The notes under the pieces are model-generated. The model saw only the letters and a program-made list of their open reading frames with translations. It did no database searches and was not told the DNA's origin. A program made the position numbers and the translations under genes. Of a stretch of 64,000 bases of DNA, positions 12,891-25,737 are shown piece by piece. Within the stretch, counting starts at the first letter, position 1. Every line of letters begins with the position of its first letter. The stretch spans positions 32,889-96,888 of the forward strand of contig JASANC010004490.1 in NCBI GenBank assembly GCA_030248135.1, given 5' to 3'. This DNA comes from Theristus sp. LFF4_11. Taxonomy: Eukaryota > Nematoda > Chromadorea > Monhysterida > Xyalidae.

Positions 12891-13150
12891 TCTCTAAACA
12901 TAAGAATTAACATTGGAAAGAAACGAATATTTATGAATAGTCGACACGCACGAGCTGACACGGTGAATGTTTTGTCAAAAGCTTGTTTGAACAGGCTCGA
13001 TGGACATAATGACAAAACATTGTGCATGTTTGCGTTGGATAGCACAACTGTTGGTGATGCTAGACTACAGCAGCTGAAATGGACAGCATTTTCTTGTACT
13101 ATATGTCGGTGGCTTACTTTGAATGCAAAATCCTATGTTTTTGATGTACA

Positions 13151-13415
13151 GTATGGCCGAATAAAAAAGGCAGCCCGTCAAGGCGGGATCAGTCGCAGAC
13201 TAGGAGTTGTCTTTTTCAAAAATGCCAACATAACTCCTAATCATGTGTTCAAGGGAGCAAGAATAAACATAATGGCACGAAGAATACATTAGTCTGAAAA
13301 AACACGTCAAATTTGGCACACATGTTGGTTTCTGAACGTCTATTTTCTTTCATTCAAATTTCGCGCGCTCCTTGCACCCTGAAAAAAGCTGCCATGTTTA
13401 CTCGGTTATTCCGTT
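13151..13415. mobile_element. Short TIR element, family copy 2
   Basis: A diverged copy of 11604-11885 in the same orientation: GTATGGCCGAATAAAAAAGG at the left and CTGCCATGTTTACTCGG near the right end, with the shared internal AAGGCGGGAT and GGAGTTGTCTTTTTCAA blocks. Confidence 0.75.
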
Positions 13416-14192
13416 AAACAAACCAGAAATTTTGTGGAATTCACTGCATTAATCTTGACCACGTCTGACTATTGAAATCTGAAGTAGTGTTTTCATCAGA
13501 GGCATCTTTGACCGCCCTTCTAGGTGACTAAAAGGTCGTAGTTCGTTGATGCTGACCAACCACTTCGTGCTGGCAAACATGGACGTTCAAATGAAGGACA
13601 GGAACGGAATGCTCATGTACAGCTGCTAGCTGCAACTACAACATGAGTTCTAACTTCTTCAGCGAGCTGCGATTTTCCGGCTACTGACGCTGTTTGAACT
13701 TGAAAACTAAAATGCAGTGGGTAACACACAGTGTGACATGAATCCAAACACGTCACAAAAGTGACACAATTCAACAAATGAAGACAACAAAATGTTTGGC
13801 CTAAATAATGGCACCGTGCTGCAGAATGTTGTTGTTTCTTTAATCATGTTCAGAGTTCAGATGTTAAAAATAAATTTGTAAAGCTCATGTATTCATTTGA
13901 AAACTTACTGCTACTGATATACGTATTAATCCAGTTTGCAATTATTCACTAAAATTTGAAAAGTTGCAGCAAGCACAAAAAGCTTGAATCAAACCGAAAA
14001 CGTTTGAGAAACACGCCGTTTCCCAGTGTTATTTTGCCAACAAACAACAGTTTTGATTTTCAACAAACCGTGTGAAACACATGAATGTTCAGTTGCATTA
14101 AACTAATGCCCAGCCCATATACCCATGCTCATGCCGCCCTCCACCCGCTTTAGGGCGATCGGCTGACTCATTTTAGAAATTTATCACGCATA

Positions 14193-14438
14193 CAGGGTGT
14201 TTAGTAAAAAAACTCAAAAAACTTACCACTCGTATTTTAGCATTATTTTTTTACTATTATTTTTTCACGCTGAAATTTTCTCCAATAACAGGGAAGTCCT
14301 TTTTTCCAATAATAGAGAATGAGAAGTCACAATTTCAGTCTAAATGAAGCAATCTGGTAACCATAACGCGCGAGTGAATTGCGAACTTCCACTTCAATAT
14401 ATTTACTTGCAATTTTTTAACGTTTTTGAAACACTCTG
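14193..14438. mobile_element. TA-flanked TIR element, 246 bp
   Basis: It starts CAGGGTGTTT after TA and ends AAACACTCTG before TA, an imperfect inverted repeat with a TA target site, as left by Tc1/mariner-type transposition. It has no coding capacity. Its size and CAGGGTG terminus resemble the element at 17146. Confidence 0.68.
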
Positions 14439-15841
14439 TACTTATGAAAAAGTGTATTTAGTATCAGTACATGCATTAAATTATCACGAAAATTTTTAAC
14501 CCGAATTTTTTGGGGATTACGAAACAGACGGACTAAAACACGACACACCGATGTGGTGTTACGCTTCATTCGGCGCAACTAAATCGTGCTTTTCACACAC
14601 GTTTGCGTTGTATTTTCAATGAACATCCTGCATATTTGCAAAATTTCACAATGGAAAACGTGAACATATTTTTGCCAGTCTGCTTGTTTACTGACACTGT
14701 GCTAAACTGAAATACAATGAACTTATTCAATTAGCAGCACCAGTACACATTGTTGAAATACATTTCAATATCTTACTTGAACGTATTTTCCGCGTGTTTT
14801 TGAGTTGTGACCGTTTGTTTGCACCTTGTGGATTACAGATTTTGGTTTGTTTATGGATTTGCATTGGTTACAGATTATCACAACCATCTGAAAAATTGCA
14901 AAATACGGACAAACTACACTGCTAATTTAATATAATTTTGTTAGTAATTTCGTGAGCTACCATTAATATTTTTCGCCGTTTTTGTGCTTCGAAATCTTGT
15001 GTGATATTAGCTAAGCAAATGAGTATAGCATTTCGTCAGTGAGAATCGTGTCAAACGTTTCAGAAACGAGAAGTTGTGAGCTGTGCTTGTGAAATGAACG
15101 TTTGTGTGCGTGTGGGTTGCGTGCATGTCAGTCAGAACATTCACCCATTCGCGTTTTCTCAGAGGCACAACCAAGCGGAATGTATCGCTTGCACATTCGG
15201 GTGTCAGCTGAACTGTGCAAAGCTTGAAGTGAATTCAATACCAACACAATGCCAACACAACTAACCAAACTGAGGCATCCAAGAGTTTGAGTGGGTGACC
15301 TTGGTCAAACTTGAAGCAACATTGCAACAGACGCCAATAACTTTCCGAAGTGGCCAATCATTTGGAAAAGACAAAGCGCACGTGCGTTACGTAATTGAAT
15401 TGTGCTTCTCTGAGTTCGGCATTGTGCACAGTCTCTCAAGCAGATTAGACGAATAAAATGCGTGCCAACGGTTCTTATTTTCAAGCAGCTTTGCCTGCAA
15501 CATGTTTTCTGAGCATCTGAGCATAAAACATGATTCTCAGTAACTACGACTAGTCAAATTACATTCACTTCGCCAATTTTCAGCTCACATTGTACGTAAA
15601 TTGTAGAGCCGCTATAAATAGAAACCTGCATTTGTTCAAACTTGGCCAGTTCCGTGATCAAAATTTATTTTGCAGTTGAAAGCAAACAATGATGCGCATG
15701 TACAATGAGTGCACACGTGTTTGAAGCACATCATGCCCATCACATGCGCGACAAGTACAACCGTACAACGCTGCTAACGACGGTCACAGCCCCTTTTGGG
15801 TCGCAAGTTTCTTTTGTATTCTCAAAACCATGCGTTATGTA

Positions 15842-16040
15842 TGTTGTTGTTGTTGTTGTTGGGATTTTTAGGCGATGTTTTTAGCCAGGGCTAACCCAGA
15901 GAAGCGTACAGAACGCCATTGAGTAGGGCGCCCATCGAGTTTTCTCTGTCATTAAGTGCCTATACACCCCTCGGCGGGGCTCGATCCCCCGAGTGCACAG
16001 ACTGTAGTCTAACGCACTACCACCAGGCCACGAGGGTGAC
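15842..16040 (-). mobile_element. tRNA-derived SINE with (CAA)n tail
   Basis: Read on the minus strand, it begins with a tRNA-like head: box A-like TGGCCTGGTGGTAGTGCG, then a T-arm-like GGGGGATCGAGCCCC that can pair GGGG with CCCC. An unrelated body of about 100 bases follows, then a tail of repeated CAA (seen on the plus strand as repeated GTT at 15842-15862). This layout is typical of Pol III-driven SINEs. Only one copy is in the window. Confidence 0.72.
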
Positions 16041-17145
16041 AACTAATGTATGTATGCGCAACTATCAAAATCTGCTTCTGATTCTCAAAGCGATTTGCAT
16101 TCACATGCAAAACATATAAACTAGAATCTTTCAAATCGGTTTGACCGAGAAAAAACGGCAGCCACTTCAACGTGTCAGATTTGCCTGCAGCGCAATCTGT
16201 CACTGTGCCATGTCGGTACAAGATCTATATATAGGGCACGGGCATACCGAAAAATTGGCGCTCATTTTTTTTGTTCATGGTGCCGTGTATGTGTTTTGCC
16301 ATTGCATCGGAGATTTTCCTTGGCTTTGTGTCGGACTCGACATGGCTGGTGCCTGCAAGCGCCTAGTGCAAAGCAGCAGGCAGCGCCCATTCGCAAGCAC
16401 ATCAATCGTTGCTTTTGCCAATGGAGACTGTCGCAGACCAACTTGCCCTTTTTTCTTTGCACTTTTGCTTTACCGCCAAAGGCCTGTCTGTACAATGTAA
16501 GACAGCTTTCAGTCGATATGGACTGCGTGTGACTTTTATACAGAATAGGGCATAGTTGACAGAAAGTGACATTTTAATGGGCACCCACGCACTCATGCAT
16601 CTATGTAGAAAATGCATTTTTTACTTCGCATGTATTCGATTTATCACGCAGCAATGTGGATTTCTGGAAAGTGAATATGGTAAACATGCACACATATAAC
16701 TTGTGTCGCTACCTGTTAAAGTTGCTATAAATTGTCTCTGCGCTAAAGTGTTTCCTTCCGGTACATATCTATGTACATGTACAGTACACAACGCATAGAA
16801 GTGCATACGTGCATGTAAGTCATTGAACTACAAAACAGTAACACACAAAAAGTACGATATTGCGCTACCCAAAAGCGTGTGACAAGTTTGGCCACGGTAT
16901 GCATTGATTTTAGTTTAACGGCACTGTCCTAATGACCCGTATCCACGGTTCCAGGATGAAAGTTTTTATAAAATACAATTTCTAACTATTGTTTTAATAA
17001 ATCGGCTAAAAATACCATTTTCAATGGCAAAAACGGCGATGCAGTCAACATGAAATTAGGTTGACTGCACAGCTGTTCAGGTTTCAACAATTTATCACAT
17101 GGAGTTCCACATCTTTATGTGTTTCTGCGCCTGCATCAAATTCTA

Positions 17146-17389
17146 CAGGGTGATAAAAACGCCATTTTTTAAAACGCTTCGATCTCGCGACTGCATTAAT
17201 ATCTGAAGCTGAAATTTACAGCACCTATAGTCATTAAGCCGCCATTTGTTGTGTGAAAATGTCAGTCAAAAATATTAACACTGTTAGGCACAACGGTATT
17301 TTTATCCAAAATTTTACATTGTTAGTTTTTTCCATTTTCAAGCATCGAGATACATGTCATCTCTAAAAAGTGACGTTTTTATCACCCTG
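17146..17389. mobile_element. TA-flanked TIR element with perfect 16-bp ends, 244 bp
   Basis: CAGGGTGATAAAAACG at the left is the exact reverse complement of CGTTTTTATCACCCTG at the right; both ends are flanked by TA. It is non-coding, so a mariner-type MITE is the natural reading. The perfect ends suggest a relatively recent insertion. Confidence 0.83.
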
Positions 17390-19482
17390 TACATCTGCAT
17401 TTTTTCTTTTGGTTTGTGCTCCAGTTTTGAGACTGCGCCGCGCCTTATAGAAGATAATCTGTTTCAGTTGTAACTGAATACGAGTCAGTCCATCAATTAT
17501 GTTCCAAAAGAAATTCAATTTTCCATTTCGTCCAAGCAGATTGACCGAGACGAAAAGCATAATCAATCAAGGACGCTAACAAATGTTGTCACTTGCTTCT
17601 TGTATGTACATGCGAATCTGTTAACGAATGATTATTATGTAACGTACATACGTATATGTACGCACACACATACAATGTACATGTATACAGTTAACGGAGA
17701 TACATAAATTCGCAGTTGTATGTCTTGTTGTTGTAAGCGTGACTGTTATATTCCATGTATCTGTTAGCCACTAGAACTGTCAGATAACACGGCCACCGTG
17801 GCGATGTCATGTGTTCCGCAAAAGAAGCCTCCGTGCAAGCATGCACACATGCAAAACTGTGCACATGCGCGCACACGCACGATCAATATAATTTCTCAAC
17901 ACCGTGCGTTCCTGAGGCCAGAGAGCACTGAAACCTGCCAGCCCTTTAAAAATTTCAATAATCTTGATCTATAAAAATAACAAGATGTTTTTAAGTTCAA
18001 GAATAAACTTTTTTAGAACTCATTTAACTCTTCGCAGCGCAGAAAAACAAATCTTGATGTGTTCTTCCGGCGTTTCCAATTCATCCACATTTAGAAAAGT
18101 TGTCCATCCATCTCGCAGAGCTGAGGCAGCATAATTATCTGTAGTACACAAAAAATTGCCACGTTAAATCAGAAACCACCGGTTACAGGAACCAAAGGTA
18201 TCTTCTAGAGTATAATTTATATGCGCGGAAGCAGTGGTGCTGGCGTTGTGAATGCAAGCAAGCATGTTACAGCCATGCTGGACACGCTTGCGTAATTGCA
18301 CACACTACACACACACTCACGTACAAATGTGCGCCAAGGCTTGCACGCACGAGCAGGCATGACTGCGAACGATGCAACGTTGCCGCAAGTTGCAGTGCTT
18401 CTGCGTGTTCGCACACGCACACGCATGTTGTACGCGTGCAGCTGTACACACGGACATGGCAGCTGTCTCGTGTGTCACTCACAGTTTACGCTGTTTGCTG
18501 AGTTTATGTCTTTTACGTTCTGCTTGTGCTGCCTCTTGCGTAAACTGCACGGCGCGGCACTGAATTCTAAATTTCGCGACTCAGACACACATATTTTGCT
18601 TTCCACTCTCGCCCGCAGCATACGACTATTTCTTCAAATGCGTACGTATCTTTTTGTCAAATATTTTTGCGAATTTCTCCGTGAAAAGCATCTGCGTCGG
18701 TTTCGGCGCGACTCACTTCGTCTCAAAGTTTACATGTAAGCTGCAGCGCAAGCACAATAAATTCCACACACACTCAAGACCACTTTGATGAACCCCACGG
18801 AAGCGTGCAGCACTAAAAACAGCGCCAAAATATAATGCCTGGTTGGATCAGTATATAATCTAGAACAAGGTTTGCTTATAAGCGCGTTTCTGTTTATTGA
18901 GAACAAGTATATTTCAAAAAACTGCATCCTATTTTGTAATGAAATGGTGTATATAATAAAAGAGTACCTGATGTGGTTGTTTTTGTGCGCAATGAAAGTG
19001 CTGTTTGATGGGGCGCCTTTTTGTTCCATTGCGTCCTGCGGTGGTCTCGTCGGTACGGTACTTTGCTGTTAAAATAAACTGAGTCTCGCTTGAAATTGTT
19101 TTGTCTATCGTCTGTCTGCATCTCAGCTATACATTTTGTTATGTGCATGCATTTCGTATTTATTTTGTATCGTACAACATAAATAGGCTGCATCGGTAAA
19201 ACTATTTGCACTCGTTGTCTCCTCTCTGTTCCTGAACTGAAGCTAACAACAGACACCGTTTCGTTCAGCCGATCTCGCGTGACAATTGCATTATTTTGCG
19301 TGCACTTTCATCAGCAGCAGTAGCACGCTGTGTGTTCTCTGTTTTTGTTTGTGTCTGAAAACGATGCGGTTACGAACTTCTGTCCGATATGTATGATGAG
19401 AGAGAACAGTTTAAATTGAATAATTAAATTGTTTATAGTGGTTTACAGCAGTTCATTTTGCAGATACATTTGTTTCGTGATA

Positions 19483-21889
19483 ATGCTGTCAGCGTCGGAG
19501 TACGTGCCGGATGCGCCGGAGCCGCCGAGTGCGGCAGCAGTGGCCGCCATGCACTCGCGCTCGCCTTCGCCGTGTCACAACGCTCGTTCGTACGCCAATC
19601 AGGAGCAGGTGCCCCTGACCGTGCTCACCGGACAGACGCATCGCAACAGGCACCATCGTGGCATCCGCTCACCCAATCACCACCAAGTCGGCGGCACTTT
19701 GCTTTTGTGACCACTTCCATTTTGTAATCACGCCGATGCGATGCAGAAAACGTTTGCAACGCAGTTGAAATCGCATAGTTTTCTGGTTTTGACTGCCGAA
19801 ATTGCCTGAAAAGAAAACATAAAAACCATTTCTTAGACGGCACCGTTGGGTGTGCCGGTGCAGCCCCCGATGGCGCCAACGACCAGCTCTGGCACGAACA
19901 CATCCAGCAATGGCGTCACGCAAATCGCACCGTGGCGACGACAGAACACAAATTCGTCCACCACGGACGACGAGACTGTCATGAAACTACCGCAGGTGAC
20001 GCGCTACTACGTCCGTCCTACGTACAGTAGCTCTCCACCATTTTTTTAAAATCTTGTTTAAAATTTTTTTAAATTTGGAGCACGCTCACCATCGAATTCC
20101 GAACTTCAGTAGGTTTACAGTAGGAGGGACGGTAGGGACGCCTCAAGTCGGCCAATCCAGTTGGTTGGGGCAACAGTGATCACAGCGAGATTTCGGTTTC
20201 GGTGACCGAAGTGTGAAACGAACCGAAAATCAGTGTTGAAAACAAGCGAGTGTGGTTGATGCGTGCACGTTCTCTGCGCCCGTTTCAGTACACGGACCAG
20301 TTGCACATCGAGAAGAGTCCGGTGACGTTAAGCGGTGGCAAACTGTCTGCGAACGGCGTGCACGAGCTGAATCCGGCCGTATTCCCGACGCAGGACGAAA
20401 TCGACGACGACGAAACGGACGAGGAGATCGTGCAGACGTTCTCGAGGGCCGTCAAGTCCGTGCACGTCGTCATCCCGTCAAAGTCACAAGTGCTGCTGTA
20501 CTTCGCGAACGCGCACGGATTCCGTCTGCGACGCATTGGAACTGATTTGCAGGTACAGCGGGAAAACATGCACAAGCTGATTGGTGCATGCATAGACCTG
20601 CTCACGTCCGTTCATACATTGTATATCTCTTTTTTGGAACGGGATTAATGATTTGAAAATTTTTATTAATGATGGCGGATTGCTGTATTTTTTAACAATC
20701 ATTCTCAATTGAAAAAATCTTCCAAATTCCAAAATGTACACTGATTACTGATGGTTACGATTGCTGCAAGTGCACTCTCACAAAGCATGCCTGTTTCTGC
20801 TTTTCAGGTGACCGATGCAGCCGACTACCCGCTGTTTGACGTTTGGTTGGAGATGGACTGCTGCAGATGCACCTGGGTCATCGAAGCGTACGGCAAGGTG
20901 ACTGACATGCTTACGCGGTTGATGCAGTGCTCCGCTGCATCATGTACATGTAGTTTAAAGTCACTGAAAAATAACCGTCTGGACGATTGCGTTTGACACG
21001 GTTTGCTGAAGTGTCAACTACTGTAGAAACAGACCAAGAATGACAATGGCATAGGAGCATTTTGAGCGTGTTTTTTAACATAATTCAGACAATAAATTTT
21101 TAGAACGAGCACAGTGTGTGTCCTTGCCATGCAGGTTGTGATGATGATGCACGAGAAGCCGTCGAATATTTGCTGTGGACCACGGCGACCACCCATCACG
21201 ATCTCAGACTGGAACGGCGACCTTTTTGGATATCTTGTTCCTGGTAAACTTTGTCACGTTTGAAAAAACGATTCAGCATTGCGTTAAGCAAACAAACCCT
21301 GGGCATTTATGTATAACCAGTGATTTTTCGCACATCACAATCAGGCAACATTTTGTAGAGCAGAATGGTACATGTGTAGCTGCATAAAATGGTGAGTAAT
21401 AATGTTTGTATTTGTATTTCTGTGCGTCCTGTTCGTGCAGGCGACCCGTTTCTTCTGCAAAACCCGGACCGCCAAACGATTGCGAAACTGGTGCCTCACT
21501 CGTCGTCCGATAGCGAGCACTCGATGGCCGAGTTCCGCGACGCAGAGGCCGCTGATCACGTGATGATGGCCAACCACTGTGCGCTGCCGGACGATGCAAC
21601 AGCGGAGGGCACGTGCACGCAGCACGCACACCAGAGCAGTGCACGTGGCATGTGCTGGCTGTGCGTCATGGAGGGCACCGGCAGACACATTGTGCGCCTC
21701 GAAGGCTTCGACCACATTCAGTACAACAAGGACGTGTCGTTCCAGATGAAGCTGCTGGCCCTGGCTGGTGTGATTCGACTGAGTGCCCCGTGGAACATGC
21801 CCCGCAGAGGCGACGCCCGTGCTGCCGTTGGCGGCCTCTGGTCCATGGTGTCATCGATGTTGAACTTCTGCGCGTACTGCTTGTATTGA
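19483..21889 (+). CDS. Phospholipid scramblase/Tubby-C2-like protein
   Basis: Six exons join in phase to 424 residues: 19483-19686, 19837-19995, 20289-20552, 20808-20897, 21135-21243 and 21441-21889. The N-terminal 120 residues are Pro/Ser/Thr-rich and disordered-looking, as in scramblases. The folded part has a Cys-rich stretch (MDCCRCTWVIEAYG, NICCGPRRPP), then ITISDWNGDLFGYLVP and, near the end, KDVSFQMKLLALAGVIRL. The last resembles the scramblase C-terminal DLDVKMKAVMIG strand-helix unit of the Tubby-like barrel. Overall order fits that family but similarity is low, so function (lipid scrambling or membrane binding) is inference. The first Met in the exon is used; a poly(A) signal lies at 22349. 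Confidence 0.6.
20062..20215 (-). mobile_element. Truncated SINE copy in intron 2 of the scramblase-like gene
   Basis: A T-run followed by GGAGCACGCTCACC and later AGATTTCGGTTTCGGTGACC matches, with many changes, the 3' half of the SINE at 35136-35515. The tRNA-like head is missing, as expected for 5' truncation. Confidence 0.6.
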
Positions 21890-22348
21890 GCTTGTAGTTG
21901 CAGAGTGTAATCACTTTCCGTTGCGGTGTATTTTTTCGCTTTCTGTGCTTGTTTTCAGAATCTCCACTGTCTATAACACTGTGCCAATGCTATGGTTCTA
22001 TGAATGATTTTCCATTTTTATCTATGATCTCGTTTGAAATGCATTGATCTCATGACAGAGAACACAATGTGACTCATTTGAGCATTTGTTCTATTTTTGA
22101 GTTGTCGATATAATAATATCAAGATTTCTCACTGTCTGTATCATTTCCACAAAACGTTTGAATGCAACGTTCAAATGCACTGAACCACTTCATGTTTTTG
22201 GATGACTGAAATGCAAAATTTCTATGCTGACCATTTCATTTATATACACATGTTGTTTTAAAATTTGACTCACCTTGGTTGATTATACTGCTATTTATGG
22301 TTGATAAAACTCATTAATAAACTGACAAACTTGTATTATTATGATTCA

Positions 22349-22354
22349 AATAAA
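22349..22354 (+). terminator. Likely poly(A) signal of the scramblase-like gene
   Basis: AATAAA 460 bases after the stop codon, the clearest candidate on the plus strand in this interval. Confidence 0.4.
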
Positions 22355-22528
22355 GTCAAAGATTTGAAATTGCACAGAGTTGGTCACTCGTTCACTGTAA
22401 TTCAATTTGCACAGAATAAACACCACGAATAGAATCTATACAAAACGTAACAATTGAATTGATGTGTAACAAAGCACCAAGCATATAGTGCATCAACAAA
22501 TCGATGATAGTCTTTCACCCAAAAAGAG

Positions 22529-23604
22529 TCAATCAATTGTGAACGAAAACATCGGTTCCTCTCGCGCGAGTTCAGCCTTTTTAGCGGCAGTAATTTCAGG
22601 GGTGTCCTTGCGGTCAGCCCAGTAGAGCACAATCTCTTGATCGGACGGGACACTCTTCTTGAACGGCTCACTCTGGTACATTCGCTTCATGTACACGCGC
22701 AGCGCGGTCATGTCATCGGCGAACAAGTGCGGCACCGACTTCAGCGGCGAGCGACAGCAGATGTTGATGTGATGCAGCACGGGCATGATGCGGCAGTCGA
22801 GCTGCGTGATCGTGTTGCCCGTGAGGTACAGACTGCCTGCCTCGCGCAGATGCTCGTCGATCTTGCGCAGCTCTTGCACCAGCGCCTTCGGGTCCTTGTT
22901 GACGTCCTTGATGAACCAGCAGAACTTTGAGAACAGATCTGTGGTGGCGTCGTCCGCGTCCGGATCGAAGTACTGCATGGCCGGCTGTGGGAATCGTGAG
23001 TCGAGCAGCTCGAGGCTGTCTTCGGTTGTCTCGTACACTTCACCTTCGAACACAAGTGCTGGCACCGTACGGAGACCAAGGTCGCGGAAGTCTGCGTGTG
23101 GCTTGCCCGGGTTCACCTGAACATCGCAAATGCAATTTCATTCGTGTGCTCTGTGACGTGAACAACACTATGAGACTATGTGGAGATAGCTTAGATAAGT
23201 GGCCACTGAAGGGCTCTTAAGAAGTGGCCACTAAACTAGCAATCAAAGTGGCGCTACTAAGCTAGCAAACAAAGTGGTTGCTAAACAACTAAACTTTACA
23301 TTACTACTACACGCAACGCCATTTTAGTGGCCTTTTTGGCAGCAAATTCGGTAGCTTCGTTCGGACAGTCTCATGTGCTGCTCACCGTTTTCACATTGAA
23401 TTGGCACATTTTCGTCGGCGAATCGAGCGACTTCCTCAGTAGCACCATGAAGATGTACTGGCACATCGGGTCGCCTCCGTTTCTGAGTCCGTCGCTGCCG
23501 GCACGCACCCAGAGATCGACCACGGTTGGCTTGCCCTTCTTGCCGGCATCAGCGATCGCCTGTCTCAGGCGTTCTTTATCGCCCGTCACCGAGCACGCGT
23601 TCAT
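22529..23604 (-). CDS. Chloride intracellular channel protein (CLIC/EXC-4 type)
   Basis: Two exons, 23604-23386 and 23116-22529, join in phase to 268 residues. CLIC proteins have a GST omega-like fold and move between cytosol and membranes; nematode EXC-4 keeps the excretory canal open. The N-terminal thioredoxin-like half has VVDLWVRAGSDG and GGDPMCQYIFMVLL, then LGLRTVPALVFEGEVYET with the cis-Pro loop. The helical half has YLTGNTITQLDCRIMPVLHH, the conserved CLIC/GST N-capping region, and PSDQEIVLYW near the end. The redox Cys of vertebrate CLICs (GNCPFSQ) is Asp here, as I recall for invertebrate members. The start is the first Met upstream of the conserved block. The 269-base intron has repeated AGTGGCCACT-like words. 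Confidence 0.88.
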
Positions 23605-25737
23605 TGTTGGAGGAACGTTGTGCGCGCCTGATTGCGCTGAAACGATTGGAAAAAAGCCGATTGCAGTCACATGAAACACCGGAAACAAGAACCGGCAAAA
23701 AGTCACAAATATGAACACAGCACGCAGCGCGCATGGATTTATTAAAAAAACGCTGAACCGCACACTGGCCGCTTTCGTGGAGGACGCAGTCCGCGTGTGT
23801 ACCCGTGTGACTGCGTGACTTTGACGCAAGTGAGCGCATTGGCCGCAGCAAAAATCGAACGTTCCCGGCCGGAGACCAAACGCGCACGACAAATAATATG
23901 TGAAAACGTACGCGGCTGCGCTGCGCACAAGAGTTTGCTGCTAACACCCTGCGGGCGTGCTGTGTGCGCTGCGGCAACGTTAGCGCCAGCGCAAACTGTA
24001 CCCCTCAAAAAGCAATGTACGCACGTGTCTCTATCAGTTAGCAGCGCCAGAAGCAATATATTCAAGTACACACGAGGGTGATATGCGAGCGGAAGAAACG
24101 ATCTGCGTCAGATGCCTTTGCTGTGTGTTGTGCAGCACTTGCATCAAGCGCATTCTAATTCACTGTGCTCTGGGTACCGCCAGTATCGAACTAAATTTTT
24201 AAGCAAGACAGATATGCAGTTTTATAGTTGTGTAGCTTATTGGCTAGCGTACAGCTGATATGCATTTCGAAAATGCACTGCAGAAGCAGAATGGCTGGCC
24301 GGCGGGAAAGTGCAACGCAGCTGTCTTCTGTGCACACAGTTGGATGTGCTACATACAACAAATGTTGGTGTGGTCGGTTCAATTTTGAACGGCAATAAAA
24401 TGGAACACACTCTGTTGTTGTTTGATAACAAGGGACAAAGTTGTTACAGTGTTTCTTCAAACCTTTCACTTTTTTCTTAGAATAGAGAACTCGCGAATAA
24501 AGAAATAACGGAATCGGAGTTGAAAGAAAACATATTCAGCCACAAAATTAGGTGTTTCATTTTAGGCAAACCCGGTTACATTCATTTTTCTTACGTTGAT
24601 TCAGTTTCGCATGCTCTATATACGTTTCGCAAAAAAATGACAGGTTTAACATACTGTACTTTTTTGCCGAAGTAAGAATAACCAGAGATGACGTGTGCAC
24701 AATACATGCACAACGCAAAACTATACAATTTTCAGAAAGTCAAAAATATCAGAAAAAGTCAAAAGAAACACTCATAAAATGCGTCGCTGACCGTCTAGAT
24801 CGGTGCAACATCGCAGATCTGCATGGTGACACACCAGCAGCAACAGTTTTGTGGTGGTCGTCTTGTTGCGTTGTTTGTTTGGCTGCTTGATGCTATGCTT
24901 TCTTGTTGACTGTGCACACTGGGCGCGTGTCAACAGGCACGTTTGTGTTTGCACGCTTGCCCGGGCACGTTCCGAAGACGGCGCCAACGCGCGCAGCCAA
25001 ACTGCCAGCGCACGTCCATCGGCACCTGCACTCGGCTCGCCGCGTTCTGCTTTGCTCGATCGCTGTGTGTTTGCACTATTTTCTTCAGCCAGAACGCTTT
25101 CGTCGTCGCGTTTTCGGTTTTTTGACGTCCGTTGCTGCAGCAGCCACCAGTGAAGACCGAACATTTTTTTCTGTATCACTGTTCAACGCTTAAAAAATCT
25201 GCTTTCATTCACAGAAACCGAAGGCCGCTGTTGTTATCAAATAAAAACCAGAAGCGCAATGGAGTGGTATCAAATGTCATAAGGTGTGGTCTGCTGTGCG
25301 TTTCTTCGGGTCTTGAGGACTATAGGTTCCCAGCTGAAGTTGTGTCAACTGCAAAACTACAACAGCCACTGGTGTCGACCTTTATTGCATCATGCATGTT
25401 GCAAAGGCCAGTAGTCATCGAGCGTGTTGCGTGTTGTATAAAAGCACCCATATGGTTTACGTCCAACAAAAGCAAGCATCACAAGAGATCTCTACCTACG
25501 TGTTCCACTGATGGTGACTGTTTACAATCGACGCAACATGAAGATTGTATTCAACACGGGATGGATGGGCACGCCCTCAGCATTTGTTTATACGTTTTAC
25601 AACGAGCCACGGACAACGATCACCACCAATGATTATGAGTATCATCAGTCATCTGTCGTCGCCAGACACACACACGGCCGTAAATTCACTGAACGCAAAT
25701 AACCGCGAAACCAATGGCAATGCGACTGGTGCTCGTG
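23605..25737. other. Intergenic region, no supported gene
   Basis: About 2.1 kb between two minus-strand genes. Short open frames on both strands lack domains and consistent splice partners. It presumably contains the CLIC promoter. Confidence 0.55.

Larger units (their letters stand above)
13416..19482. other. Gene-poor intergenic region with mobile elements
   Basis: Six kilobases with no supported coding exon. It holds two TA-flanked TIR elements and a tRNA-derived SINE (listed separately), an alternating GTAC/ACAT-rich stretch at about 17640-17690, and CA-rich tracts around 18300-18440. The last part presumably includes the promoter of the scramblase-like gene. Confidence 0.6.

Noticed and set aside
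16135..16560. Possible further MITE beginning GACCGAGAAAAAACGGCAG
   Set aside because: The left end recalls the GGCCGAATAAA family, but no matching right end or internal block was found.
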